DNA from: Ziziphus jujuba
Lineage: Eukaryota > Streptophyta > Magnoliopsida > Rosales > Rhamnaceae
Direction of reading: 5' to 3'
Assembly (NCBI RefSeq): GCF_031755915.1
Contig: NC_083379.1
Span: 40,990,001 to 41,054,000 of the forward strand
Length of the DNA stretch: 64,000 nucleotides
Positions within the stretch are counted from its first letter, which is position 1; the number at the start of each line of letters is the position of its first letter. The notes beneath the pieces were generated by a model that saw only the letters and a list, made by a program, of their open reading frames with translations, had not been told where the DNA came from and made no database searches. Of this stretch, positions 9,521 through 22,293 are shown one piece after another. Both the position numbers and the translations under genes were made by a program.

Positions 9521-11613
9521 CTTTTTGAAATTAAAGTTTCGATTTTTTTAACATATTATTCATATTTCGGGTTTTTTTTTTTTTTTGGGTTTTTATTCTT
9601 ATTTTTATTTGGGGAATTTCTCTTCATGTTTTGAATGGTTTTTTTACATTTTCTGACTTTATTTTATTCAATACTAATTTTTTTGGGTCTGCGAGATGTG
9701 GTATGTGATTTTATTGATTCGTTTGTAGACGATATTGTCTTGTTTTCCTTCTTTTTTATTTATTTTTATTTTTTATTTTTTATTTTTTTTATTTTTGGGG
9801 ACGGAGGGTGGGGGGTTTGTATTTTTTTAATTTTTTGTTCGGGGACTTCGTTGGGATAATCTTATTCAATATCTGATTTTATATTTTTCTGATGTTTATC
9901 TATTCCGTCGGCCGGAAGATAATTGGATTTTCAGGATTTCTATATTGTGGTTTAAGATTTTTTTTTATTTTTTATAATTTATATATATATATATATATAT
10001 ATCTAATCTACAAATTAAATTTTGAAAATATCGTATGATATAGAAAGATTATAGATCTTATGTTCCACTATATAAAAATTATAGATCTTTTTACCTAAAT
10101 ATAAAAATTACAGATCTTATGCTCCATTATTTTTGTGAAAAACTTTTTTCTGTCATGGTTTATCTTGTAGTGGTATGTGTTGAATAAATATAAAATTAGA
10201 TCAGATGTTTCATGTTCTTACTTTTCCTATCTGTGCGCTATAAAAATTGGAAGATTTTTCTCTTCTTTATTTTTTCTCCTCTTTAGAGGACATCTAGCAT
10301 GTTACTGATGTAAGACATATGTATATACATGCAAATATACATATACAAAATGAAGATTTTATGGGAAGTTAAACGGAGAAATATTGCAGATTTCTTCTAT
10401 TTTGAATTAGATTCAACATGTTTATCTTAATATTCCTCTTTTTACTTTTATTACAGAGAGACAGAAAGTCAATATTCAGTGTTACTTTCTCTGAGCAATT
10501 TTCTTTCTGGAACATCTTTTGATTTGTTGGAAAAGTAAAATAATTTGTTTGGTGCATACGCTCTGTTATGTATTGAATCTTTCTTGTGTGCACAAATTCT
10601 CTATGGTTTGGCTCTCTTGCATCGATGATATGAATTTCTTCTCGTTGATATCCATCTATGTAGTAGTATGTTGTTTCTAAAATTTGGTTGTGTATGACAC
10701 TTTTTTCTTGTTTCTGACAATTGAAGGCTCTACAAATGTGAAGTCTGTGGAATTCAGCGGGCAAGCTGAAAAATCTGCAAAGAGAAAGAGGAAGAACCAG
10801 TACAGGGGAATCCGTCAGCGGCCATGGGGCAAGTGGGCTGCAGAGATCCGAGACCCAAGGAAAGGGGTTCGTGTTTGGCTTGGAACATTCAATACTGCAG
10901 AAGAAGCTGCAAGAGCCTATGATGCTGAGGCACGGAGAATCCGTGGCAAGAAAGCTAAGGTGAACTTTCCGGATGAAACTCCTCGTGCTTCACCAAAGCA
11001 TTCAGTTAAGGCAAATCCTCAGAAATCAATGTCCAATGCATGTTCAAACTCTGTGCAGTCAAGCTTGAACCAGAATTTCAGTTTTGTGAATAACCAGGAT
11101 CAGGACTACTACAATACTATGGGTTTTCTGGAGGAGAAGCCTCCAACTAATCAATATGCATCTGTAAACTCCATCCCTCCTAATGGAAATATTGGAGTCG
11201 CATCCAATACTGCGCCAGCATATTTTAGTTCTGACCAGGGAAGCAATTCCTTTGAGTATTCAGACTTTGGTTGGGGAGAGCAGAGCAAGACTCCTGAAAT
11301 TTCATCTGTTCTTTCAGCTACTTTAGAAAGTGATGAATCTCTGTTTCTTGAGGATGCGAACCCCAAAAAGAAGTTGAAGTCTGACTCGGAGAATGCGATG
11401 CCCACTGAAGAAAACAATGCTAACACACTGTCAGAGGAGCTGTCAGCTTTTGAGTCTCAGATGAAGTTCCTGCAGATGCCATATCTTGAGGGTAGCAACT
11501 GGGATGCTTCCATGGATGCTTTCCTCAATGGAGATGCAACACAGGATGGTGGAAATCCAGTGGATCTTTGGAGTTTTGATGACTTCCCCTCCATGGTTGG
11601 AGCAGTATTCTGA
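8864..11613 (+). CDS. RAP2.12: Group VII ERF transcription factor (RAP2.12/RAP2.2-like)
   Basis: Exons 8864-9131 and 10727-11613 (donor G|GTAAAT, acceptor GAAG|GC; phase 1) encode 384 residues. The protein opens with [10 protein letters not shown], the Met-Cys N-degron of group VII ERFs. In this family, plant cysteine oxidases oxidise Cys2 in normal oxygen and the protein is degraded by the N-degron pathway; in hypoxia it persists and activates anaerobic genes in the nucleus. A basic NLS-like run (KRKRK, residues 108-112) precedes a single AP2/ERF DNA-binding domain (about 114-171, with [18 protein letters not shown] and WLGTF). An acidic, Ser/Asn-rich C-terminus ends in [16 protein letters not shown], the conserved activation motif seen in RAP2.12-type proteins. 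The 1.6-kb intron is T-rich. RAP2.2 and RAP2.12 cannot be separated by eye, so the symbol is approximate. Confidence 0.95.
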
Positions 11614-13857
11614 GCAAGAACCTATTACCTCAAGTTGCTAGTTTATGTAAATAAGGCTACATGTTAGTGAGTTTGAATCCCTCTGTCGGCTTATTTTTTA
11701 TTGTCTTTTGGATCTCTCATCATTTTATTATATGATGAGAATTCCTTTCCGATAAAAAGTGGTAAACAGTGTTGTTTAACATTTGATACTTGCAGGAATG
11801 GTTCCCTGAAGATGGAGTACAAACAGTTGGCCTTTGTATGGAGAATGATTTGAGGTAGCTTGTGTATGGGGAGGAGTATATAGATATTAGGTTTGCTTAC
11901 CTTTAAGACATTGAATTTGGATTGCTGAATTTGGTTTTTTTTGTATTTGATAACTATCTATGATCTGTGATGAAATATTGAAAACTGATGATTGTCAGAT
12001 TTGGTATTCTTGCCTTCATGAGGTCTTTTTGTCCTTACCCAATGAGAGGCCAGGCCATTGATTTTTTGAATCCCTTAATAGTTTTTTTGGATGTAATCGA
12101 ATGTGTCTATCCCAATTTAAGCTAGATTTTATACATCCTAAATTTAGGAAAAATTAAATTTTCCTATAGCAGCAGATTTTGAGAAGAGGGTTGCTATTGG
12201 CTGAATCACCCAACTCAAAGTGAGAAAGTTTTTTTTTGGGACAAATAAGAATGAGAGAGTATTTCAAAGTTTTTTTTTGGGACAAATAAGAATGAGAGTA
12301 TTTCAGTGTCCATTATGTTATTTATTTTGATGAAATTGTCCATTGTGTTCTCAAGTAAAATAATTTATTCTCATTATATTCAATCACAAAATTTATTTTT
12401 GCTGAAAAGGAGGTTTTATAAACCAAAAGAAATGGCAATGAAAAGCCAAAATTAGGAGGGGGCTAACAAGCTGCTCTCCTGAAAAAAACTAGAGAGGGGC
12501 TTCAGGATTAATATTCGATCACAAATTTTGAGAACAATTTTTTTTTTTTTTTTTTTTTGGGTAAAAAAATTCCGAGAATGTAACTTTTTTATGGAAACAA
12601 CATCATTGTTATAACTTGTACATCAGAATTTACAAGCAATCAGGAACTTAAATCTTTTATTTTTTTTGGGTAATTAATCAGAAACTTAGTCTGAGAAAAC
12701 GAGGCAGATGCCCATGACAGGGATATGATAGCGTAGTAGTAGCTCAGCCATGTGAACATGGTTGTCTGTGCATGCCATGTGTAATGGGATGGGAGTGGAG
12801 GCCTTCCACGGGGCATAAAGCTGGTGCATTTTGGGGGAGGGGTTCTGAATTCTCCTATCTTTGGGCGCCTAGCCTGCCTACCTGCCTCCTCCAACATTGA
12901 GGTAATTGGGTGGTCTTTGGGGATCGCAATGCCTTGGAAGGTGGACCTCTGCCTTTGCCTCAGCCTCTGGCATCTTCATTCAGCATCTACGGTGAAGAAA
13001 TGGACAAAGAAACATCAACCATGCACACTAGTACTCTACTGTAAGGCTCGTGACTGTTTTCCAAAGCTTCATTTAGGAGCAGCAAAAGCTGTTTAGGCTC
13101 AAACGGTAACCAACAATATCGGTTCTGAAATCTCAGATCTCAACTGGACTTGGGGTAATATTTTTAGGAGAATCAATCAATCAATTCCTCGTGACCAAGA
13201 AATATCAGCTGAATTTTAAGAAAAAAGAAATAGTATATTATGGTATTTGTTGAAGTTGTGTTCACGGTCTTGATTGTGATCCAACAACTTCAATTATTGA
13301 AGCTTATGAAATGGATATCTAGGTTTTCTCTCTCTTTTTTTTTTTTTTTTTTGGGTGAATATCTAGGTTTTCTCCTAGGATACTAGGAATTACCCATTTA
13401 CCTAAACTAAACTTTTGACCTCTCAAGGCCTGTCAAGAGGTGACATTAACATTTCCTCGACCAACATAATTGCCTGTACGCGAGGGCAGACTATTCTTTG
13501 ATAATTAATACTTCAAAGATCTAAACCTCACCAAACATATCTTTGATAATTTAATAGTTTGATACTTTGTACCCTTTGCTACGCAAATATATGCTGTTTT
13601 TTGGACACACAATTCTCATGGGTCTTGAAGTAGCTTGAGCATGTCATACAAGTCTTCCATTACGTACAAATTACTGTTTGCTATTCCGGAAGTTTTGGTA
13701 TCACTCTTTGAAAGGAATAAGAGAATGCTTGGGTCAAAATAAAGACATCATATTCCTTCTTCGCCTTCAAGTAGTACCATTTTAACAACCACATAATTAA
13801 TAAACAATAAAGTTGGTTAATTATCCTCTTTTAACTTCACAAAAATGATAATTTGCC
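11614..13857. other. ERF 3' region and intergenic DNA
   Basis: 11614-12000 is the likely 3' UTR; CTTGCAG|GAATGG at about 11795 looks like a splice acceptor and may mark a 3'-UTR intron. At 12228-12305 a ~41-bp unit (TTTGGGACAAATAAGAATGAG) is tandemly duplicated. 12690-13100 is less AT-rich than its surroundings and has overlapping ORFs of 85-90 codons on both strands without recognisable domains. I do not call a gene there. Confidence 0.5.
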
Positions 13858-14986
13858 ATGGATGTCGCATCAAAAAACTCTGTTTGTTTCTATTGCCATG
13901 GACTCTGCAATGCATATTCTTTCAAAAGGTCCTGTTTCTTACTCTTCCTTTTTTTCCTTTTTACAATTGGCATTTTAGGAATAGCTTCATTGATCATTGT
14001 CTTTATAATAAAGCCCCAAAAGCCTGTTTTCTCCCTCAAAACGGTGAGACTTGATTTGTATGAGTTAAATGCTCATTCAGGTTCAACTCTCTTTTTGTCA
14101 TCTGTCATCACTTTGATCCTGAATGCTCAAAATCATAACAAGGTTGGCATAAGCTACAGACCTTCACGGCTTCATGTTTATTTCGAGGGATTGCCTATAG
14201 GTACAATCCGAGTTCCCGGTTTCCTTCAGCCTCCTCACAGCAGTAATGTGACCGTGCCAACCCGGATTTTGTTCAATTGTTTGAATGTTACAAATATTCT
14301 TGCTGTAGCCTCAATGCAGAATGAGCCAATGAAAAACAAAATTCAGATGAGAATATTAGGTGATGTTAAGGCTCACCTGTGTGCATTTCATGTAACTCTA
14401 TTTAAGATCAAGGTTTGTCCATATTTCATCATTGGCAAAACTAGCACTAGTTTTTTGAATTCATGTTAAAATTGAGAATATATATATATATATATATATA
14501 CACAAGAAGTCTTTCTACGGTACGGATAGTCCACATGTGGATGTGCCCAAAGTCAATGTTTTTTGGATTAAAGCGTCGACTTTGCTAAACATTGTAAATA
14601 ACAAAACCGACGTTTTCATCCAAAAAGTATCGATTTTGGATGCAATCAATATGTGAACCATCCGCACTGTAGAATTCTCTTATATACAAGATCCAAAACA
14701 TTGTAAAAATTGATGTTCACTCTCTTTGTAGGTTGCTGTGGCGTGTGACATAAATATTGATATCGAAAAGGACATAATAAAAAATATTTACAACATGAGA
14801 CCAGGAGAAAAAAGTCACGTAGTAGGTGTCACTTCTCTGAACATGCTTTCTTCACTTAATTAGCATTTTGCTTAAAATTTTTTACCTATGTGTTATTATA
14901 ATATATTTTCATATTATTTTCAGCCATTTTCTCCAACCAACCTCCAGTCCGTCTTCCAGAAGTGCTCGGTAGATTTCTACTTGTAA
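13858..14986 (+). CDS. LEA_2 / NHL-type membrane-anchored protein
   Basis: Predicted exons are 13858-14412, 14732-14821 and 14924-14986, giving about 235 residues. A hydrophobic segment at residues ~27-51 (LLFLFFLFTIGILGIAS...) is followed by KPQKPVFSL and then a beta-rich LEA_2 domain (VRLDLYELNAHSG, NAQNHNKVGISYRPSRLHVYF, PIGTIRVPGF). This is the architecture of NDR1/HIN1-like and LEA_2 proteins, with a short cytosolic N-terminus, one transmembrane helix and a domain outside the cytosol. Exon 3 supplies LQSVFQKCSVDFYL, a natural-looking end. If intron 2 is retained, exon 2 reads on to a stop at 14861-14863 (44 codons). The exon 2 donor could be 14819 or 14822 (both in frame); I chose GTAGGT at 14822. 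The biochemical role is not established. Confidence 0.75.
14504..14682. mobile_element. MITE in LEA_2 intron 1
   Basis: A ~180-bp imperfect palindrome: TCTTTCTACGGTACGGAT at the left pairs with the reverse complement of the right end (ATCCGCACTGTAGAATTC), and the arms continue inwards (TTTTTTGGAT versus ATCCAAAAAG). It is flanked by a (TA)n tract on the left and TATATA on the right, like the element at 526-686. The two share a terminal design of TCTA.GRTGCGGAY and may be distant relatives. Confidence 0.65.
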
Positions 14987-17324
14987 AAGGTGGAATTACT
15001 CGATCTTCAACTCAAACATATCACATTTGATTTTTTATTTTTTATTTTTTTTCTTCTCTTTGAATTTTGGATGCTGAGCACAAAAATTCAAGCTTCCTAA
15101 GATGTATAGTTGTACAGGGTCGATTAAAGAAAGGGGGATTTTAGTGGCAGCAGGAAATTAATTTAATCAGATTTGTACATATACCTTAGGCGCATTAATT
15201 CGTTTCTCTGATTGATAATTTTAAATTGAATATCATTTTCGTGGTTTTCCAAGTTGACTTTCTGTTCTGATCATTTTTGTAACTTTTCCATAAGCTCTCC
15301 CTGTGAATTCCATGTATGGTGGTTTTGGTAGCACTTTTAAGTTTCAAGAGTAGAAAATATTGAAGTAACAAAATCTTTATGTAAACGAAGAGAGACCTTG
15401 AGGGACTCAATTTTACACAAAGAAGAACAAAGAAAAAAAATATAGAAAATGGAGGAAAAGAAAATAACAATTCTACTTATATTATCAAAGTTTGCATGCA
15501 GGGACAGGATATCTGATTTGAATGTATTGGCAGGGCGGAGCCTAGTGTATACACACACACACACACACACAAACACATTTATATTTAACTTTCTTAGATC
15601 CTGAAATTTTTTTTTTTTAGTTTTATTTTATTATTATTATTATTTTTTGTTTTTAACAAAATTAATTACAAACGAGATTAGTGTTAGTTTAGTTTTCTCG
15701 AGGGTTATCGATTATTGTTGAGGGCATTAAGGTCCAAACCTGTGTTGTTGGGTTTATTCTCGACTGATTAAAACATAAATCAACAAATGAGATGAGACAC
15801 AGATTGACCTTGATATTTTGCTTTGAGAGGTTTATGCTTTTCTCTCTCTCTCTCTCTGTCTCTGTGAAAATTTACAGCCCCCTCTGCAACATAATTGAAT
15901 TTGTATTTCTACCAAACTTTCAACTTAGAACTTTTTATTTGGGCCATGGAACAATTCAACTAATTAATTATGCAAATTTTCAATTATGTCGCTTTCTGGA
16001 TTGAACTTGGAAAACACATCTCATCTCTTAGTATTCTCCCCTCTCCAAAATGCTTTGTGGCCAACAAGCAAGGACAGCCATGGCTCTCCTCAATGGGTAT
16101 TATATATAACACTCCACTTTTTGTAGTTCAATGCCATGAGAGAGGGCACATCTTTCTAAAAACCAACAAAATGATTGCTGTCGACTACTTAATTACATTT
16201 TAAATTAAGCCAATTATTTTAAGGGGCATTAATGTACGTGTCCCATTCATTTTGGAAAATGCACTCTCTAATGTTTTTAAATTAAATATGTTCACGTCAA
16301 TGTGATGAAACAGTGAAACAAATCAAAGAAATTCGCCATAAATTAAAGCAACTTAATTATACACAGTGAAGCAAATGTTCGGGTGTCCGTGGAATTTTCG
16401 AAGAGATGTCAGCCGGCATGTATGTGTGGTTGTGATTCTGAAATCTGATCTTGTTTTTGTGTGTTTGTATGTTGTGATTTGTGAATTTGTTTCCGACCAA
16501 GAAGTTGAGAAACTTGTGCAAGGACTGGATCAATAGCTATGAGCTATAACCACGTGTTACTCTTTGTTGTAGATTTTTATTTATTAATTTAATTTTTTTG
16601 GCTGCATATTTATCTTTATGGTAAACTTAAATTTTAATTTCTATAAAATTTGGACTTTTTGAATAAATAAATAGGCATTGCATTTTATTTGAAAATAAAT
16701 AAATTTTAATTATTCGTAAGGTTTGGGAAAATTGCAATAACAACTTGTCAAAAAAAACAAAAAAAAAACTTTTGAAACATGATTTTTAATTGAGTGTTTT
16801 TGCAAATACAATAGTTTAGTTTTCTATCGTTGGTATCAGGTCAGTACCATTTCAATTAGTTTATTATCATCTATTGAAATATTTGTAATATCTTTTTATT
16901 ATATTAAATTATCCAACTCGCTATTTTTTTTTTAAATTTTGAAAATTAAAATGAAAAATTTATTTCCAAATCCTCCTTCTCTGTGTTTTCCTTTTGGTAT
17001 TGATAATGTATTATAAATTATGTTTGATAATTTCGTATATCTTAATATTATTTGTTAAATTTTCTATATTTTGGTAATAACAAACATTGTATTTTCTTTA
17101 GTTACAATAATTTTTAATATTTATAAACTATGTTACTATTTTTGTATTTTAATTATTATATTTTTTATATTGTTTTACTGTATTAATTATCTCATATGTA
17201 AAAATTTATATTCTAAATTAAATATTAATAGTTTTCATAATTTTGTCGATATTTCCATCGATATCGATATTTCTATAAAATCTTATTTTTGATATTTCCG
17301 TCGATATCGATATTTTCATCACTG

Positions 17325-17360
<36 letters not shown>

Positions 17361-18770
17361 GGCTTTTGGACCAACTTCCTTAATCACATGGTTTGTTTTT
17401 GTAAAAATGAAGAAATATATTTGATCACCATGGATTGGTCAACTGATATGTATGTATATATCCACATTTTTCTTCACCATTTTGCTTTGCAAGATGTATA
17501 TTGGTGTAAATAATGGCTATTAGTGAGAAATACGCATTATTCAGTCAGAAAACAAATATAATGTATATGATAGAGTATCAGATAATGATGACCACCTGGC
17601 TGAGATACAACTTGCATTATCCTATCAGCTGCATATATGTATCCTTACGTTTATATCGGTATAAAATATATTAGCTATAGGGTTTGTATTTATCGGATAA
17701 CTGTATCAAGGCTTTAGATAAGCCTCTCTCCAATTGTATATATTGTGTGCCTTGCACACGTGCAACAGTAGTCTATCACCTTCAATTATTTTATTGAATT
17801 TAAAAAATTTTGAGTTCAAAACTTAACAATTACATCAAAAAAATAAAAAATAAAATAAAAAATAGAAACACATATAAAGATTAAAAAGGAAATCCAAAAA
17901 AGATAAATCTATATATCCGAAGGAGAGCGCTAGAGAAAAATATAAATAAAATAAAAATTCACTTTTTATTAGTTTAATCTTTTAAACTTTTAAAATTAAT
18001 GATAACTCAACTTATATGTTTTCTGATATCTTCAATTATTTTATTGAATTAATAATATTTTTCAGTATATTTGTGTGCGTTAATGTGTAGGTTTTACTCT
18101 TATCCTTCTTTATATAAACACACACCCCCATCTGGACATATACTGTTGTTGTATGTCATTTTGATTTTACTGATTCATTCATCCAGTCCCATAAAAAAAT
18201 TTGAAAAAATTAAACTAAAAAAATAAAAATAAAAAAATAAATAAAAAATAAAACTATGCAGTTGACCTTGAGGAATAGTTTAGGGGGGCTCCTCTTGGAT
18301 ATTTACTCAAACCTGACACGTTTGCTACCATCTGGTTTAAAGATTCCACTGCATGTATTTTAGTTCTTGAATTTGTAGCAGAAATCAAACCAATAGGAAA
18401 CTTTCAAAACTTTGAGACCAAAAATATAATATATAATATATATGTTTTTCCATCCACAAAAAACATATACTATGGAGCCAAATATTTCTGACAAATGGAC
18501 ATATTCAACTTCCCCAATCATTCTGACTTTCTCAACTTCACATATTAATTGTTTTTTTTTTTTTTTCCTCTTTGATCTTTATGTCATAAATTTTTAATTT
18601 GAAGCATAAAAAATGTAGTTATATAAATATTAATACAATATATTCATTTTAATCCAAAGCATTATTTTCTAGTTTTACTCAAATCGAGCAGACTAGTCCA
18701 AAAGGTATATAAAAATACTTTTATTCATCCAAAGCAAAACAGAAAAAAAGAGTTTTCAGTTTTATAATAT
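14987..18770. other. Intergenic, no gene seen
   Basis: After the LEA_2 3' end (to ~15180) the region is AT-rich with microsatellites: (AC)n at 15551-15570, (TC)n at 15840-15856 and (TA)n at 17327-17357. A short tandem pair of TTTCC(A/G)TCGATATCGATATTT occurs at about 17249-17321. ORFs here (for example 15792-16203 and 17071-17513) are low-complexity and unsupported. Confidence 0.5.
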
Positions 18771-18775
18771 AAGGT

Positions 18776-18790
18776 CTCTATATATAATAT
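18776..18790 (+). promoter_or_regulatory. TATA box, GDSL gene 1
   Basis: CTCTATATATAATAT lies ~40 bp upstream of the start codon, a spacing that implies a very short leader, as in the other array members. Confidence 0.5.
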
Positions 18791-18824
18791 TACTCATCGC
18801 TTTTTGAGTATAAGTCTAAGAACC

Positions 18825-19250
18825 ATGGTGAAGAAGTCACCTGCCGCCATGGCAATACTTAACTCTCTCTGCTTCGTTTTCTTATCACATGTGTTAGTTC
18901 TTTTATCATCATTTTGTTCAGGAACCAAATCAGGGCATTCATCGAAACATGTTGCTTTCTTCATCTTCGGCGATTCGTTCTTGGATTCTGGCAACAACAA
19001 TTACATTAACTCCACTACTCTTGATCAAGCAAATTTCTGGCCTTATGGTGAAACTTACTTCAAGTTCCCAACAGGAAGATTTTCTGATGGCCGTTTGGTA
19101 TCGGACTTTATTGGTAAGCTATAAAGATTTGCATATCTTTTTGTAATGTCTCTTTCTAGCTTGTACAAATCCATTTTTGGTTAACTAACATGTATTCTTT
19201 GTCTGCTTTTATATACTTTAATCATCTAATTATTCATATCTTTATGTATG

Positions 19251-19305
<55 letters not shown>

Positions 19306-21416
19306 CATGTATGTTTATGAATGTATGTATCATTGCAGCTGAATATGCTAACCTCCCTCTGATTCCACCTTTCCTGCAACCGACTTTTCACCATTACTAT
19401 GATGGGGTGAATTTTGCATCTGCTGGAGCTGGTGCACTGGTTGAAACTTTCCAGGGGTCGGTATGTACATGTTTCACGTTATACATATTAAAGCAGAATC
19501 ATATTATTCAGGTTTATGCATCTAAATTTAAAGGGCTTTTGATGTTAAGTAATGGCATTTTGTCAAAGGGAAAACAATATTCACGATTTTAAGCATAAAA
19601 CAAGCTGGAAAATTTGTACTTTTTATATTTCTTTTTGGTGAATTGACAAATTTGTACTTGTTGGTTCAGATCTTGAGAGTATTATATATGGTTTTAATTT
19701 TGCCATAGTCAATGTCACTTCCAAAAGGTTGGTTGCCTATAATTTTTGTGTCCACAAATTCTTAAAGCCAACAGTAGATCTGTCAGATATCAAAATTCCA
19801 AATGAGGCTGGGAAACTGCTTGGTATACTATGCACGTGATAACTATGATAAGATTATTTGAAGTCAAAGAAAAAAATAGTGAGTCTTTTTATGGATCCAA
19901 AATGGGGAAATTCTTTTTTTTTTTCCTTTTCTTAAAACATGTTAGTAAATGTTAGGTGAGTTAGCAATAGTTTACCTAACATGATGAATTTAAACAGTTT
20001 TGGAATGCCTTTTTCTTTTCTTCGTTTTTGCTCCTTTTTTTCAGGTGATTGATCTGAGAACACAGCTAAAGTACTATGAGAAGGTAGAGACTTGGTTGAG
20101 AAATAAGTTAGGCAATAATAATGTTGAAGTTAAAGCCATGCTTTCAGGAGGTGTTTACTTGTTTAGTATTGGTACCAATGATTATACGAGCCTATTCTTG
20201 ACCAATTCCACAATTCTAAATTCCTACTCCAAATCAGAATATATTGGAATGGTGATTGGCAACATAACAAATGTTATCAAAGTAAGCAATTTTCTTCCAT
20301 AAAGACCTTCAGAACTCATTCTACCTTTTACCCTTTTACCTATGAAGCTAATTTGAGTATCAATGGCTTGCATTGTCCCAAATGATTTTGCAGGAAATTC
20401 ATGCAAGGGGAGGCAGGAAATTTGGGTTTATAAACTTGCCAGAAGTGGGCTGTTTACCCGGCCTTAGAATAATTAAACCAGACAACAATGGAAGCTGCTT
20501 AGAAGAAGCTTCATCATTGACAAAATTACATAACAAAGCTCTTTCAAAGCTTCTAATAAAGCTAGAAAACCAGTTGGAGGGTTTCAAATACTCGCTCTAC
20601 GACTTGAACAGCAATCTAAGAAAAAGAATGAAACATCCACGCAGATATGGTACGTACACTATGCAACGCAACATCATCAATCACTTATGTGAGAGTAGAA
20701 TAATACATGGGCTCCAACTAAGAGACTCAAAAAAAGGCCTATATATTGGATGTAGTGGGCCTCTCTAATGACTATTCTGTTTTGCCTTAAGGTTGACTAT
20801 AATATCTGGGCCATAGTATGTCAGAAATGTCAAGAAAATATGAGGTGAGGGTAGGCCAGCTTTTCTAAGAAAAAAGCTACCTAACTTTTTGTAAAGTCCA
20901 ATAAGTGTTTAATGGGCCCAGGTCAAACTGGACAGAACTGGTATAACGAAGTGTCTGGTTCAATTGCTAAAAGTTTGGTTCTAGTTGTACCTTATATTTC
21001 GTACAAAGTATACCAGAACATTTGATTAGTGAAGTAGGAATTGAATTTTGGTCTTTCTACTTTGTCTACAGAATTAAGAGTTTCTTTGTTGTCAATATGT
21101 TTTTTTTTCTCAACTTTAAAGGTTAAAAGTTGCAAATTTGTTTTAAAGGGAAATTTTGTTTGTGATGAAAGGTTTCAAGGAAGGAAAAGAAGCATGCTGT
21201 GGGACCGGGCAGTTTAGAGGTGTATTCAGCTGTGGAGGGAAAAGAATAGTGAAAGAGTTCGATTTGTGTGAGAATCCTAATGAATATGTCTTCTGGGACT
21301 CTTTCCATCTCACTGAGAAGGTCTACAAACAATTTGCGGATCAAATGTGGAGTGGGGTTGAAGATTCTCACACTTTAGGGCCTTATAAATTGAAGGATCT
21401 CTTCCTAGTCCCATAA
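18825..21416 (+). CDS. GDSL esterase/lipase 1 of the array
   Basis: Exons 18825-19113, 19339-19460, 20045-20281, 20394-20649 and 21172-21416 encode 382 residues, typical for plant GDSL esterases (SGNH hydrolases). The ATG at 18825 has a good context (AACCATGG). A hydrophobic stretch at residues 10-32 is a likely signal peptide. Block I is [13 protein letters not shown] (nucleophile Ser51), block [14 protein letters not shown], block III SIGTNDY (Asn182) and block V WDSFHLTE (Asp344, His347), so the catalytic set is complete. It is the most divergent member of the array: WDSFH instead of FDSxHP and a different C-terminus (KLKDLFLVP). A (CA)n tract of ~45 bp lies in intron 1 (19253-19297). The substrate is unknown; related GLIP enzymes are secreted and linked to defence or lipid metabolism. 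Confidence 0.92.
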
Positions 21417-22250
21417 GTCCTACTCAACATGTTCTTCTACCGTTGATAGGAATTTAGAATACCAAGACAAGAAAAAAAAAAAAATGTTGCTTCTATTCTT
21501 TGATTCTAGTAATGAATAGCTACATGAGCTCTCACATTTTGAGATAAAAAAGTATGCATGATTTTTGCATTGTTAGTGTAAACGGTCAAAGCTTATTATT
21601 GTTTAGTTTTCACTATTTCAACTTGGGTTTCTCAATCCTCATGTAGCTGTCAAAAACTGAATAGGAAAAAAAAGCAAAGTTTTATTAAATGCAACAAACC
21701 ACGTTTTCCATACAAACACAGTTTTTTTTTTTTCTTCTTCCTCCTCATTATTATTATTAATAATTTTTTTTGCATCGTTTATAAAGTCAACAAGGTGGGA
21801 TAATTTAGAAATCTTCACACAGCAAGTAGATAAGTGGGAGATAAATAGTGAACTCCTCTTTAAATCTTGATAATCAAACAAAGGCTCAAGAGGCGTGCTA
21901 GAAATATATTCAAAGAATAATAGAGTTTACCGGATATATTTTATCAGGAGCTAGAGCATATTGAGACATATATATTCACCGACACAAATATAATTATATA
22001 TTACTTCAACGTCTCCATCATATATTATTAGTAAGGTTAGCTGTCACCGACACTGTCATTTTATACATATGTCGTCTTATTCAATCTTCAAATTTTCACA
22101 ATTTGGTTTGCACACAAATGTAAAGTAACTCACCCGATGTTTCTATAATTGTAACGAAATTTTCTACTTAGTCTATAGCAAAGTCTTTAATTAATTTGCA
22201 AACTAATTTAAAAGGTATAAGATAATTGAGAAGAGAGAGTGCTGACACAG
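21417..22250. other. Spacer between GDSL genes 1 and 2
   Basis: 3' flank of gene 1 and promoter of gene 2, AT-rich. The minus-strand ORF at 21639-21881 is low-complexity and not supported. No other feature seen. Confidence 0.5.
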
Positions 22251-22264
22251 CAATATATATCAAG
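22251..22264 (+). promoter_or_regulatory. TATA box, GDSL gene 2
   Basis: CAATATATATCAAG lies ~35 bp upstream of the ATG. It follows GTGCTGACACAG, part of a motif (GTGCTGACCCAGCTCTATATATCAAGG) shared by genes 4 and 6, which marks a common core promoter for the main clade of the array. Confidence 0.6.
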
Positions 22265-22293
22265 CGTAAAGATAGCAGAGAGTAGTCTCTCTG

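Noticed and set aside
9078..9859. Several plus-strand ORFs in the ERF intron (for example 9354-9551, 9452-9634, 9635-9859)
   Set aside because: They translate poly-T and T-rich intron sequence into Phe/Leu runs. The AP2 exon joins exon 1 cleanly by GT-AG across this region.
10684..10726. Alternative start of the ERF at 10684
   Set aside because: This part of the ORF lies in the intron. The Met-Cys N-degron in exon 1 and the phase-1 splice give the family-typical protein.
12640..13096. Opposing ORFs of 85-90 codons in a slightly GC-richer patch
   Set aside because: No recognisable domain, no consistent start context, and both strands open equally. Not enough to call a gene.
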